DNA of 23,862 bases. It comes from JALGVA01 sp964617715 (GTDB lineage: Bacteria; Armatimonadota; Zipacnadia; Zipacnadales; UBA5352). The stretch lies in NCBI GenBank assembly GCA_964617715.1, contig CAZTZN010000057.1, forward strand, positions 1 to 23,862. The letters run 5' to 3'. Shown here piece after piece: positions 1-8,843 of this stretch (positions within the stretch are counted from its first letter, which is position 1; each line of letters begins with the position of its first letter). Both the position numbers and the translations under genes were made by a program. Below the pieces are notes generated by a model that saw only the letters and a program-made list of their open reading frames with translations, did no database searches and was not told where the DNA came from.

Positions 1-103
1 CCTGGGCCGTTGCCGTTGTGCCCCCGGCGCCCCTGTCGGGAGGGCGGGCCTCTTCACGAACGGCACGATCACGGCGGCGGCGTTCTTCTCCCCGCCCTGC
101 GCC

Positions 104-2464
104 TTACTCGTCCTCCGGGTTATGCGCCAGGATGCCGGCGGTCTCGGCGCAGCCGTACATGGTGCTCGTGTACGACTTGCCGAAGCCCTGCGTGGGGGCC
201 TGGTCCAGCAGCTTGCCGAACTTCTCCCGCCACGCCTTGCGCAGGATGCGCAGGTGCTCAGGGTTCTCGCCGAAGCGCACACCGTTGACGTGCGCCATCA
301 TGGTCACGCCCGGCTGGTTCACTCCGCGCAGCGCCGTGGCCGGGCACGAGGTGTAGCGCCAGCCGCTCCACTGGTCGTGCCAGGTATCGAGGTCGAGGAA
401 GGTCACCGCGCGGTCGATGGCCTCGGGCAGGCGTTCATCGCCGGAGAGCTGGTAGTATCGCGCCAGCCCGTTGATGAGCACCGCGGTGATGAAGCCCGCC
501 ATCCCGGTGTGGCGCTGGGTCTTGCAGATGCAGTGATCGGGGGCCATGGGGTAGTAGAGCCAGCCGCCGCATACGGGGTCCTGAGCCGCCAGCGCGTCTT
601 CGGCGATGGTGCGCATGGCCGCGAGATAGCGCTCGCCCAGGTCGATCTCGTACGCGCCCGCCAGCGCCAGCATGGTCCAGCCGGCTACGCGGCCGGCGTG
701 GCTGCCGCCCATGAAGGCGAACTTACGGTCCTCGACGAGCTGCGCGAGGTTGTCGCCGATCATGAGCACGGTCTCACGGATGAAGGGGTCGCCGGTAAGG
801 AAGTAGTGCCGCGAGATGCCCTGGGTGAAGATGTGCCCCAGATTGGTGGGCCCCAGGCACAGATAGGGGTTGGGCGCGCGCCCGACGCCTTTGTCGATGA
901 AGAGCTGCCGGATGGTCTCGACATCGTAGAAGCCGCTGACGTGGCCCACGGTGTGCTGATGAACCATGCCCGGCCGGTAGGGGTAGTCGGGCTCCTCGCC
1001 CGGCTCGCCGCGCCTGGGGCCACCGGTGGTCTCGCAGAAGTGGTCCCACAGGTCGTCGCACACGTGGTGGACGGTGTCCACCTCGGTCGAGTGCCGGGCG
1101 GCTGCATCGGCCACGTAGAAGTACTCCGGGTCGCCGGTGCGCGCGAACTGGATCAGAAGCTGGTTGGTGGTGTCGTACTCGTGGTTGCCCCAGTTGACCA
1201 CGCGCTCGCCGAACCAGTCGCCCCAGTTCATTGCGCCGTAGTCGCGCTGCTCCTCGATGGGGCTGCAGTAGGCCTCGAAGAGCTTCTCGGCCCACCGGTC
1301 GTACTCGGCCATCTCCGGCGCGCCCGCAGGCATGATCTCGTCCCAGACGCCGGTGGCGATGGCCTGCGCCGGGTCGGGGATGGGCATGAGCGGGGCGTCG
1401 GCGGCGGCCGCGAGCGCCGCGCCGTCGCCGTGCAGGTCCAGCCACACCTCCCAACGGCGGGCCTGGCCGGTGCGCAGGCGGTAGCAGGCGTCCTCGAACA
1501 GGTACTGGTACTTCCACCACGGCTGCATGTGATCGAAGTCCTCGACCATGAAGGCCGGGAACAGGCCGACCGCGAGGCCCTCGGCAGAGACCTCGAGGCT
1601 CTTGGGCCATTGCTGCCAGAAATCACGCAGGGCGCCCGCGATGGTACCGGCATCGTCGCTGATCTCGGCCCAGCCGGGCGCGCGGCCGCCCTCACCTTCG
1701 GCTCCCTGGAGCCGGCAGGTCTGATCGTCGATCTGCATGAGGCCGACTGAGGCGCCGGCCGCCCCCTCCCAACCGGGCTCGCCGCCGATGCGCGCGCTCA
1801 CCGCTCCCCGGCGGGGGCGCACGTCGAGGTAGAGGCTCGCGATGCGCTGGATGACGCCCTCGTCGGCGTCCACGATGATCAGGGGCTCGAGGCGCAGCTT
1901 GCTCAGCCCCGCCCACGCGGAGGCGCGCAGGCGGAAGCTGAAGACACGCTCGCCCGAGGGGCGCATGAACTGTCCGCGAATCGTCAGCGTGGCGCGCACC
2001 GGGCCGGCGCACTCGACCTCTGCCGACTCCACACGCGCCGCGCAGGTCACGTCTCCCTCCAGCACCAGGCGCAGGCCGATCTCCAGCCGGTCGCCAATGG
2101 TCAGCACACCCTCACTGCCGGCTGCGAGTCGCACCGCCCCGCATGAGACCGCCGGCGCGTCTCCCTCAGCCGCGCAGGGGACATCGGGCACGGCGACCCG
2201 GCCGCCATCCCAGGTGAGGGTGTAGCGCGCCTCGCCACCGGCGGGCGGGTCGGCCTCGAAGTCGAGCAGCACCCAGCGCGCGGAGCCGTCCTGCCAGCGG
2301 CCGAGCACCTGCGCCTGCAGCGGCACCGGCGTGCCGTCCGCATCGGCCAGCGCGAATACGCTGCCCGCGGGCGCTGCGTTCGGTGCCAACGGCACCCCGC
2401 CGCTCACGGGTCTGGGCGCGGCCACCCCGGCCATGTCTCTGACGAATACATCCAGCGCGTCCAT
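104..2464 (-). CDS. PcRGLX/YetA-like exo-rhamnogalacturonan lyase family protein
   Basis: Predicted 786-residue carbohydrate-active enzyme that probably acts on acidic plant-type polysaccharide such as rhamnogalacturonan. The frame stays open far upstream, but ATG at 2464 is preceded by GGGGAGG about 8 bases away, so the longer antisense extension is not used. The N-terminal ~110 residues resemble the RIFT-barrel domain of this family (PLQAQVLGRWQDGSARWVLL). The middle is beta-rich. The C-terminal half is helical and looks like an alpha/alpha toroid, with conserved-looking NWGNHEYD (residues 424-431) and a His-Gln-His at 502-504 that could be active-site positions. There is no signal peptide, so it is probably cytoplasmic and acts on imported oligosaccharides. 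It is transcribed away from the secreted gene at 2771. The family assignment is from remembered fold features and could be wrong at the level of substrate; a generic toroid-fold glycosidase or lyase is the alternative. Confidence 0.62.
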   Translation of the reverse strand: MDALDVFVRDMAGVAAPRPVSGGVPLAPNAAPAGSVFALADADGTPVPLQAQVLGRWQDGSARWVLLDFEADPPAGGEARYTLTWDGGRVAVPDVPCAAEGDAPAVSCGAVRLAAGSEGVLTIGDRLEIGLRLVLEGDVTCAARVESAEVECAGPVRATLTIRGQFMRPSGERVFSFRLRASAWAGLSKLRLEPLIIVDADEGVIQRIASLYLDVRPRRGAVSARIGGEPGWEGAAGASVGLMQIDDQTCRLQGAEGEGGRAPGWAEISDDAGTIAGALRDFWQQWPKSLEVSAEGLAVGLFPAFMVEDFDHMQPWWKYQYLFEDACYRLRTGQARRWEVWLDLHGDGAALAAAADAPLMPIPDPAQAIATGVWDEIMPAGAPEMAEYDRWAEKLFEAYCSPIEEQRDYGAMNWGDWFGERVVNWGNHEYDTTNQLLIQFARTGDPEYFYVADAAARHSTEVDTVHHVCDDLWDHFCETTGGPRRGEPGEEPDYPYRPGMVHQHTVGHVSGFYDVETIRQLFIDKGVGRAPNPYLCLGPTNLGHIFTQGISRHYFLTGDPFIRETVLMIGDNLAQLVEDRKFAFMGGSHAGRVAGWTMLALAGAYEIDLGERYLAAMRTIAEDALAAQDPVCGGWLYYPMAPDHCICKTQRHTGMAGFITAVLINGLARYYQLSGDERLPEAIDRAVTFLDLDTWHDQWSGWRYTSCPATALRGVNQPGVTMMAHVNGVRFGENPEHLRILRKAWREKFGKLLDQAPTQGFGKSYTSTMYGCAETAGILAHNPEDE

Positions 2465-2770
2465 GAGACAACCTCCCCATCGTATGCATTTGCCTGCGTC
2501 CGGGGTATTCGGTGTCTCTCCCCCACTACCTGCCTGCCCGACCCGGGCGGCGCGACCACGGTCGCTCGGGCGTCGAGCATCTTCCTGCCGCCCGCGGAGG
2601 ACCTGCCGGGCCCCTCGTTTGTCAAGAACAGTGCGCCGGCGGCACGCGAACGCGATGTTTGAGGGTGAGAGGCGAATCTTGAGCTGCCTGCGAACACAGT
2701 GCAGATGGGCGCCGCACCCGGATCTGTGGGGGATGATCCGGCCGGACCTGAGACAGGAGGAGGGCCTGTG
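2465..2770. other. divergent intergenic region with a 14-bp palindrome
   Basis: This is the gap between the divergent lyase and secreted-protein genes. It holds both ribosome binding sites (GGGGAGG for the minus gene; AGGAGGAGGG at 2756-2764 for the plus gene). A palindrome GCGACC-AC-GGTCGC lies at 2552-2565 and could bind a dimeric regulator. A TTGACA hexamer reads on the minus strand at 2620-2625, but no -10-like hexamer follows at the right distance. I see no RNA gene and no other convincing ORF. Confidence 0.35.
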
Positions 2771-3979
2771 ATGAGGGCGCGAGGGCTGGCGATGCTCCTG
2801 GCGGGTGTGATGCTCGGGCCCGCGTGGGCCGAGTGCACCATGCGCGAGCAGACGGTAGAGGGCGTCACCTACCTGGTGATGGAGAACGAGCTGATCGTAG
2901 CACGGGTGCTGCCGGCGATGGGCGGCGCGCTGTCGGACCTGCAGCTCAAGGGAGCCGGGCCGGTGCTGGCGCCGGGGCGTATCACCCGCGAGCAGGTCAT
3001 CCGGCCCATCCCCATCTACCGCGAGCAGCGCAACGGCCGGGGGCTTACCGACTGGTTCTACCCCGGCGGCGCCTACTCGCTGGAACCGTGGCAGGCGAGC
3101 GTGGTCGAGAACACCGCGGCCACCTGCGCCGTACAGGTGCGCCATCGCATGATCACGCGGACCATGCGCATCCGCGCGGGCTCGTCGGTGGTCGAGGTCA
3201 CGGTGGAGATCACCAACACGGGCGATCAGACACCTGGGGAGAGCTATCGGCTGCACGCGATGTACATGCTCGGCGGGGCGGCGGATCTGAATGGCGGAAC
3301 CCAGCGCCTGTTCGTGCCCGTGGCGGCGACGACGCAACGCCGGCGCGCGCTGGCGGAGGTATCGGCCGAGCCGATGCTGCTCGCCGAAGCGCCCACCGGA
3401 AGCTGGAGCCGTTTCCTCGCCCCCGCGCAGCGCTGGATGGCGCTGGTGGACAGCTCCTGCCGGCTGGGCGCAGCCACGGTGCTGAGCACCGACGACTTCG
3501 ACGACCAGGTGGTGTTCTGCTCGTGGGCGGGCGAGGACGATGGCACCCCGGTCATCAGCCAGGAGATGGTGCTCTCCTCCTCGCCCCTGGCCCCCGGCGC
3601 GCGGGAGACGCACCGCGCCGATCTCTTTGCCTTCAGCGGGCTGGAGCGCGTGGACTACGCGAGCGAAGCGCTGGCGCTGGCGGTAGTGCTGCCGGATGGA
3701 CCGGTCGGAGCCGACGAGGTGCGCATCCCCGTGCGCCTGGTCACGAGCCGCAAGGGGGCGTCGGTGGAGTTGGAGCTGACGCTGCGCTCGGAGAGCGAAG
3801 AGGTGCGCAGCGAGACGGTCATGCTCGCGGACGTGGGCCCGACCTCGCCGGGGGAGGGCGTGGCCGTCTTCGGCACGATGCCGCCGGGCACGTACTCGAT
3901 GAGCCTGAGTGTGCGCGCCGCCGATGGCGGCTCCCTGGCCGAGGACACGCTCTGGGCGAAGCAGCTTGTGGTGCGGTAG
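2771..3979 (+). CDS. secreted protein with galactose-mutarotase-like beta-sandwich
   Basis: Protein of 402 residues. The ATG at 2771 follows AGGAGGAGGG by about 6 bases; an adjacent in-frame GTG at 2768 is less well spaced. A signal peptide is clear: MRARG, a hydrophobic stretch LAMLLAGVMLG, then cleavage after AWA at residue 20. The mature part is beta-rich. The section reading ENELIVARVLPAMGGAL and then the 'LKG' turn resembles the N-terminal strands of aldose-1-epimerase/DUF4380-type mutarotase-fold proteins, which bind sugars in the periplasm or outside. The last ~100 residues form a separate beta-domain (residues ~300-402). No catalytic residues can be assigned. It could be a non-enzymatic sugar-binding protein. 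Its place beside a polysaccharide lyase supports a role in glycan handling. Confidence 0.6.
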   Translation: MRARGLAMLLAGVMLGPAWAECTMREQTVEGVTYLVMENELIVARVLPAMGGALSDLQLKGAGPVLAPGRITREQVIRPIPIYREQRNGRGLTDWFYPGGAYSLEPWQASVVENTAATCAVQVRHRMITRTMRIRAGSSVVEVTVEITNTGDQTPGESYRLHAMYMLGGAADLNGGTQRLFVPVAATTQRRRALAEVSAEPMLLAEAPTGSWSRFLAPAQRWMALVDSSCRLGAATVLSTDDFDDQVVFCSWAGEDDGTPVISQEMVLSSSPLAPGARETHRADLFAFSGLERVDYASEALALAVVLPDGPVGADEVRIPVRLVTSRKGASVELELTLRSESEEVRSETVMLADVGPTSPGEGVAVFGTMPPGTYSMSLSVRAADGGSLAEDTLWAKQLVVR

Positions 3980-4130
3980 TCGCTGCGTCTCCGAAGTCAC
4001 CGCGGCCCTGCGTCGGCCGCCCGTGGAACGGAAGCTGACACGAATCGCCTCGCGCAGACACGCGGGGCAGGGGATTGTGTGCGCGCGGCAAACACTAAGT
4101 GGAGACAGGACAACGCGGGTCGGGCGGCCC

Positions 4131-4814
4131 ATGCAGGTGATGATCACGGTGACCCGTCAGGCGACAGGCGCGAACTCCCGCGAGATCCGCATCGACACGC
4201 CCGAGGGCGCGATCAACGGAGACCTGACGATACCCGTCGATGCCGTGGGCATGGTCATCTTCGCCCACGGCAGCGGCAGCAGCCGACACTCGCCGCGTAA
4301 CCGCTTCGTTGCGCAGGTGCTGCAGGAGGCGGGCCTCGCAACGCTGCTGGTGGACCTGCTGACCGCCGCGGAGGAGGATGCCGACCTGCTCACCCAGCGG
4401 CATCGCTTCGACATCGCCCTGCTGGCACGGCGGCTGCTGCTGGCGCGGGGCTGGGTGCAGGAGCAGGAGGAGACAGCCGACCTGACCGTAGGCTACTTCG
4501 GGGCGAGCACCGGAGCCGCGGCGGCTATCGTCGCCGCCGCCGGGCGCGACGGCGTCGGGGCGATCGTCTCCCGTGGCGGGCGCGTGGACATGGCGAACGA
4601 GGCTCTCGAGCAGCTCTCCACGCCCATCCTGTTGATCGTCGGCGGGAACGATCCGCCGGTGCTGGGAATCAACCGCGAAGCCGTCGGCCGCATGAGGACG
4701 AGAGTGGAGCTGGCGGTCATCCCCGGCGCCGGCCATCTCTTCGAGGGCCCCGGACAGCTCGAGCACGTATCTCGCCTGGCCGCCGACTTCTTCCGCGAAC
4801 ATCTGGGCGCGTAG
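4131..4814 (+). CDS. dienelactone hydrolase family alpha/beta hydrolase
   Basis: Protein of 227 residues with a complete alpha/beta-hydrolase triad: nucleophile Ser126 in GYFGASTGAA, Asp174 in VGGNDPPVLG and His202 in PGAGHLFEGPG. The FAHGSGSSRHSPRN segment (residues 45-57) is the oxyanion-hole strand and is very characteristic of a small subfamily, which elsewhere is often fused to or found beside phosphoribosyltransferase domains. No signal peptide, so cytoplasmic. The substrate is unknown; an ester or thioester is likely. Start choice is uncertain: ATG at 4131 or ATG at 4140, neither with a good ribosome binding site. It converges on the thermonuclease gene with a 16-base gap. Confidence 0.8.
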   Translation: MQVMITVTRQATGANSREIRIDTPEGAINGDLTIPVDAVGMVIFAHGSGSSRHSPRNRFVAQVLQEAGLATLLVDLLTAAEEDADLLTQRHRFDIALLARRLLLARGWVQEQEETADLTVGYFGASTGAAAAIVAAAGRDGVGAIVSRGGRVDMANEALEQLSTPILLIVGGNDPPVLGINREAVGRMRTRVELAVIPGAGHLFEGPGQLEHVSRLAADFFREHLGA

Positions 4815-4830
4815 CCGCCGCAGGGCGGGG

Positions 4831-5346
4831 TCAGGGCGCGGGGGGCACCTCGTCCGACCACAGTCCGCATCCGGCTGCGCGCGCCTCGCGCTGCGCGGCC
4901 AGGAAGCGCCGCTCGTAGCGCACGTTCGGGGGGTAGGTGGAGACCTGCGCGAGGCCCCGGCGCACGAGTTCCTCATTCACCAGCAGATCGCCCACCCACA
5001 CATACGCCAGCAGCCGGCCGTAGCGGTCACGTTCCTGTACGTCGAGTTCCAGGCGCACTATCCGCCCCTCGACCAACTCGCGGTTGGCCTCGGTAGCGGC
5101 CTCGGCCCATGCCTCGACCGGTCGCATCTCCGGCGTGTCGATGCCGATGTAGCGCACGTGTTCCCCATCGGAAAGCTCGATGGTGTCGCCGTCAATCACG
5201 CGCGTGCACAGTGCCCTGGGTTCGGACGCTTGCCGGTCGCGTGCGCGTGGGCCCGCCCCCGGCGTGAGCGCCGAGCGCAGCGACCACCCGGTGGCGAAGG
5301 CCACCAGGGCAACGATGATGAGCGTGCGCGTGGTGCGAGATCTCAT
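4831..5346 (-). CDS. membrane-anchored thermonuclease (SNase-like, TNase domain)
   Basis: Protein of 171 residues. The start at 5346 (MRSRTTRTLIIVALVAFATG) gives a basic N-terminus and one hydrophobic segment (residues ~8-24) that would act as an uncleaved anchor or signal peptide; the frame extends upstream but encodes low-complexity Arg/Pro/Gly. The staphylococcal-nuclease core runs from about residue 47 to 166. All catalytic positions are present: DGDT with Asp54, Arg65, Asp70 and Glu73 (RYIGIDTPE), and Arg111 (RYGRLLAYV). The family cleaves DNA and RNA using Ca2+. The protein probably acts outside the membrane, for nutrient or DNA degradation. No strong Shine-Dalgarno is seen before the chosen ATG. 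Confidence 0.88.
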   Translation of the reverse strand: MRSRTTRTLIIVALVAFATGWSLRSALTPGAGPRARDRQASEPRALCTRVIDGDTIELSDGEHVRYIGIDTPEMRPVEAWAEAATEANRELVEGRIVRLELDVQERDRYGRLLAYVWVGDLLVNEELVRRGLAQVSTYPPNVRYERRFLAAQREARAAGCGLWSDEVPPAP

Positions 5347-5612
5347 GGGAGTCAGGGCAGGACACCCCGCCGGAGGAATTCGTCGCCTGCGGCGGATGCC
5401 CCTGCGCGAGGGCGTCCGCCCTCCGGGATGGCATTGTACTGCGGTTCTCGTGGTCCCGCCTTCCACCGTGGTACCCGGCCGCGGGCGGTCGCTGTCGGGC
5501 GTCGTTGCCTTCGACCCCGGCCGGACATCTCGCCCGCGGGAGGAGAGACCGGCCCTTCTGACCAAGAAGTCACCATGGATGCTGACCCGCGACCTCACCC
5601 GGAGGTGTGAGC

Positions 5613-8600
5613 ATGTCTCGCGCGATACTGATCGTAGTCGTGGCGACGGTGACTGTCGGCGCGGTGATGGCCGCGCCGGTGACCAGCGGCGTCTCGAAGG
5701 CCGAGGCGCACGCGTGGCTGCGCTGGACCATCCCCCTGCCCAAACAGGTGACGATCACGCGCAAGGTCGAGTTGGCGCCGGCGGAGGTGGGCGTGCGCCT
5801 GCGCCGCGACGCCGGTCCGGCCGAGCGGACCGCAGCCGAACAGCTCGACGCGCTCTTCGTCGAGCGGGCGGGCGTGGAACCTCGGGGCGGTGGCTTCCGC
5901 ATTGTGATCGGAGTGTGCGATGACACCGGCTCGGTGCGCGGGCGCGAGAATGTGATCGATCCGGCGCGCCTGCGCGCGTTGCCCAACTCCGACCAGGCGT
6001 ACGCAATCGTGCCCTTTCAAGACGACGAGCTGGTGCTGACCGCCCTGACCGAGGCGGGCGTCTACTACGCGGCGCAGACGCTGCGGCAGATGCTGGAGGC
6101 GACTCTGACCGCCGACTCGGTCGCCATCCCGGTCATGGAGGTGCTCGACTGGCCGGATCTGGCCGAGCGCGGCGAGTGGGGCGGCTCGGCCAACTCGGAC
6201 ATCGAGTGGATGGCGGCGCACAAGATGAACCTGGTCGAGTCGCACGTGAGGCTGACGGTCGAGGAGGACGGCACGCCGACGGTGCAGGTCCCCGAGGAGA
6301 CCATCGCGCTGGGCCGACGCAACGCGCTGAAGGTGGTCCCCATCATCACGCACCTCGACCACCTGCTGCGCACGGGCATCTTCCAGGCATATCCGCAGCT
6401 CGTCGGCGTCGGCTATGACCTCGAGAATCCGGACCGTGGGCTGATCGCGCCGTGCGCCTCGAAGCCCGAGTTCATCGACGTGCTCGCGGGCTGGATGGAC
6501 GGGCTCAGCCAGGTCGAGGGCGTCACCGACATCTGCGGCTGGCTCAGCGAGATCCAGGGCATGCAGTGCGGCTGCGATGAGTGCCGGCAATACAGCCAGT
6601 ATGCGCTCGAAGCCCGGGCCTACGTGGAGGCGTGGCGGCGCAACCGCGAGAGGCACCCGGACGTGGGCCTGCGCATCCTGCTCACCCAGGGCAGCTACCC
6701 CACCAACGATCAGGTGCTGGCCGAGATACCGCCTGAGGTCGGGGTGACCTACTACGACGGTGGCCGCACCTACGACAGCTCCCGCGACGAGATGATCTAC
6801 CCGCTGCTCGAAGACTACGCGGCGAACGGAGGCTGGCTGGGCTGCTACCCGCAGCTCACGGCATCATGGCGCATCGTATGCCCGTGGACCGGCCCGCAGT
6901 TCATCCACTACCGCATGAACGAGTTCGTCGATGACGGGCTCTCCTGCCTGTGCGGCTACGCCACGCCCGACAACCGCTGCTATGAGTTCAACGTGCTGGC
7001 GGCGGCGGAGTGGTCGTGGAACGCCAAGGGGCGCTCCCCGCGCGACTTCGCCGCCGCGTGGGCCACGCGCAAGGGCTTCGCCGACCCCGACGCCGTCGCC
7101 GAGTGGGCGGTGCGCATGGGTGAGGCAGGCTGGGACCTCTACGGCTCGCGCGTGCCTTTCAGCAACTTCTTCGGCAGAGCGGCCACCTACGTGAAGCAGC
7201 GCACCGTGCCCAGCCTGGGCACCGGCATGTACCGCTACTTCCCGACCGACGAGCACCTCGATGCCGACATCGCCACCTGCGAGTGGGCCGAGCAGACGGC
7301 GGTGGCGTGGGACGCGCCCACGCTGGTGACCGAGGCCAGGGTGGTCGGTGGGATGCTGCGTATGTTGCGCGGGATCCGGGCGATGACTCTGGCGATGGCG
7401 GATACGGAGATGCCGCCCGAGCAGTTGCGCGCGCGCCTGAACGAGGAGATGTTCGCGATGGCGCTGGCGGCCCAGCAGGCGACTCAGGGCCTGCGCGACT
7501 GGCGCGATGCCATCGAGGGCTGGAACGGGGCGTCGCGCCTCGACGACACCATCGAGGTGATCGACAGGACGGCGGCGGAGATCGGTGAGGCGCTGGCGGC
7601 CTTCGGGATCGAGGATCCGGGCAAGCCCTACCGCCTGAACGCCGTGGGGACATGGACTGCGAGCGACTTCGAGCCCGAGCGGCGCGTGGAGAAGCAGTTC
7701 GAGGTCACGGACGTGCTGACCCTGCCCGGCACGTGGAGCGTGGGCTTCCGTTACACCGGCGGCTGGCACGGCCTGACCGCGTTCCGCGTGGCGCTGCTGG
7801 CGGCGCCGAGGGATAACCCGGACGATCTGACCGAGATCGTAGTGGATGAGCATCGTGGCGTGGCGGCGGTGCGCAATGAGGCGAACATCTACACGCTGGA
7901 GGTGCCCGAGGTCGATCCGGCGCGCAGGTACTTCGTGCGCGTGGACATCCAGGGCGTGTCCGACATCGGGCAGCCTGTGGGGCGCACCGGTTGCGAAGGC
8001 ACCGTGTGGATGCATCTGGCGGGGGAGCTTGACCCGGAGGCCGGCCCGCCGCCGCTGAGGCCGCTGACCGACGAGCAGGCCGCGGCCTTCGGGCCGCCGC
8101 AGTTCACCACCGATCGCCCGCACATCGGCGTGCTACCGGCGGCCTACGGTTCCTCGGCGATCCTGTCGTGGCTGCGCGGGCGGCCCGAGGTCGAGGCGTT
8201 GCCGATGGCACGTATCGCCGCGGCCATGCTTGCGCCGTGCGATGCGGCGGTGGTCCCCCAGCCGAAGGTCCCCGACGCGATCAACGAGGCGGCGGTGGCG
8301 GCCCTGCGCGAGTACGTGGCCGGCGGCGGAGGGCTGGTGGTAACGCACGACGCCGCGGGCTTCCGAGGCCTGCCGGCGATCATCCCCGAGGTGTGTGCGG
8401 GCGGTATCGACAAGACGCGGCAGGAGCAGTGGGTCGCCATCGCCGAGCACCCGGTGACCGGCGGCATAACGCTGGACGTGCCACATTCGCAGGGCTACTA
8501 CGATCAGATCCAGCTTCGGCCCGGCCCGGACGGGACGGTCCTGGCGCGCAGCGCGGGGGATGAGAACGCAGTGGTCATCGCCGGGGAGTTCGGGCAGGGG

Positions 8601-8714
8601 CGGTACGTCGCCATCGGGCTGGCAGTGGGCCTGAACGCCGACACCGAGGACGCCGAGCCCGAGGGAGCCGAGGCGCGACTGCTGCTCAACGCCGTGACCT
8701 GGGCGGCGGGGTAG
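5613..8714 (+). CDS. secreted GH20-like glycoside hydrolase with C-terminal GATase/ThuA-like domain
   Basis: Protein of 1033 residues. ATG at 5613 follows GGAGG (5601-5605) by 7 bases. Signal peptide: MSRAILIVVVATVTVGAVMA. Residues ~35-170 match the small alpha/beta domain that precedes the barrel in beta-hexosaminidases (ERTAAEQLDALF..., AGVYYAAQTLRQML). Next comes a TIM-barrel-like catalytic region. Its motif GWLSEIQG (Glu313) followed by CGCDECR (residues 319-325) resembles the Cys-x-Cys-x2-Cys signature of DUF4838/GH20-related proteins. A helical region and a beta-sandwich follow. Residues ~831-1033 resemble class-I glutamine-amidotransferase/ThuA-like domains (ALREYVAGGGGLVVTHD, then EFGQGRYVAIG). 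The substrate is unknown; amino sugars or uronic acids are possible. The classic GH20 Asp-Glu pair is not evident, so catalysis may differ or be lost. Confidence 0.68.
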   Translation: MSRAILIVVVATVTVGAVMAAPVTSGVSKAEAHAWLRWTIPLPKQVTITRKVELAPAEVGVRLRRDAGPAERTAAEQLDALFVERAGVEPRGGGFRIVIGVCDDTGSVRGRENVIDPARLRALPNSDQAYAIVPFQDDELVLTALTEAGVYYAAQTLRQMLEATLTADSVAIPVMEVLDWPDLAERGEWGGSANSDIEWMAAHKMNLVESHVRLTVEEDGTPTVQVPEETIALGRRNALKVVPIITHLDHLLRTGIFQAYPQLVGVGYDLENPDRGLIAPCASKPEFIDVLAGWMDGLSQVEGVTDICGWLSEIQGMQCGCDECRQYSQYALEARAYVEAWRRNRERHPDVGLRILLTQGSYPTNDQVLAEIPPEVGVTYYDGGRTYDSSRDEMIYPLLEDYAANGGWLGCYPQLTASWRIVCPWTGPQFIHYRMNEFVDDGLSCLCGYATPDNRCYEFNVLAAAEWSWNAKGRSPRDFAAAWATRKGFADPDAVAEWAVRMGEAGWDLYGSRVPFSNFFGRAATYVKQRTVPSLGTGMYRYFPTDEHLDADIATCEWAEQTAVAWDAPTLVTEARVVGGMLRMLRGIRAMTLAMADTEMPPEQLRARLNEEMFAMALAAQQATQGLRDWRDAIEGWNGASRLDDTIEVIDRTAAEIGEALAAFGIEDPGKPYRLNAVGTWTASDFEPERRVEKQFEVTDVLTLPGTWSVGFRYTGGWHGLTAFRVALLAAPRDNPDDLTEIVVDEHRGVAAVRNEANIYTLEVPEVDPARRYFVRVDIQGVSDIGQPVGRTGCEGTVWMHLAGELDPEAGPPPLRPLTDEQAAAFGPPQFTTDRPHIGVLPAAYGSSAILSWLRGRPEVEALPMARIAAAMLAPCDAAVVPQPKVPDAINEAAVAALREYVAGGGGLVVTHDAAGFRGLPAIIPEVCAGGIDKTRQEQWVAIAEHPVTGGITLDVPHSQGYYDQIQLRPGPDGTVLARSAGDENAVVIAGEFGQGRYVAIGLAVGLNADTEDAEPEGAEARLLLNAVTWAAG

Positions 8715-8759
8715 GAGGCGCACGGGCGGACGGCGACGGCCGGTGGGGCTCTGCCGTGA

Positions 8760-8779
8760 CCCGGACAGCCCTGTCCGGG
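8760..8779 (+). terminator. short perfect inverted repeat downstream of the GH20-like gene
   Basis: CCCGGACAG-CC-CTGTCCGGG is a perfect 9-bp inverted repeat beginning 46 bases after the stop codon at 8714. In RNA it would form a GC-rich stem (8 bp with a 4-base loop). No T-run follows, so classical intrinsic termination is not supported. It may be a factor-assisted terminator, an mRNA 3'-end stabiliser or a protein-binding palindrome. Confidence 0.35.
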
Positions 8780-8843
8780 CGCCGTGGCGGGTCGAAAGCC
8801 GCGGTGGTGAACAAGCGCGCGCTCGATCGCCGATGACCTGACG

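Noticed and set aside
122..1750. 542-residue plus-strand frame opposite the lyase gene
   Set aside because: Composition is a mirror of the lyase codons (Val/Ala/Gly/His-rich), without a ribosome binding site or recognisable domain.
2620..2625. TTGACA on the minus strand as the lyase -35 box
   Set aside because: The next 16-19 bases downstream are GC-only with no -10-like hexamer.
2465..4147. Open frame on the minus strand extending the lyase by about 560 residues, antisense to the secreted mutarotase-like protein
   Set aside because: The extension is Arg/His/Pro-rich with no domain pattern, and the internal ATG at 2464 has a strong ribosome binding site. It is a GC-driven shadow frame.
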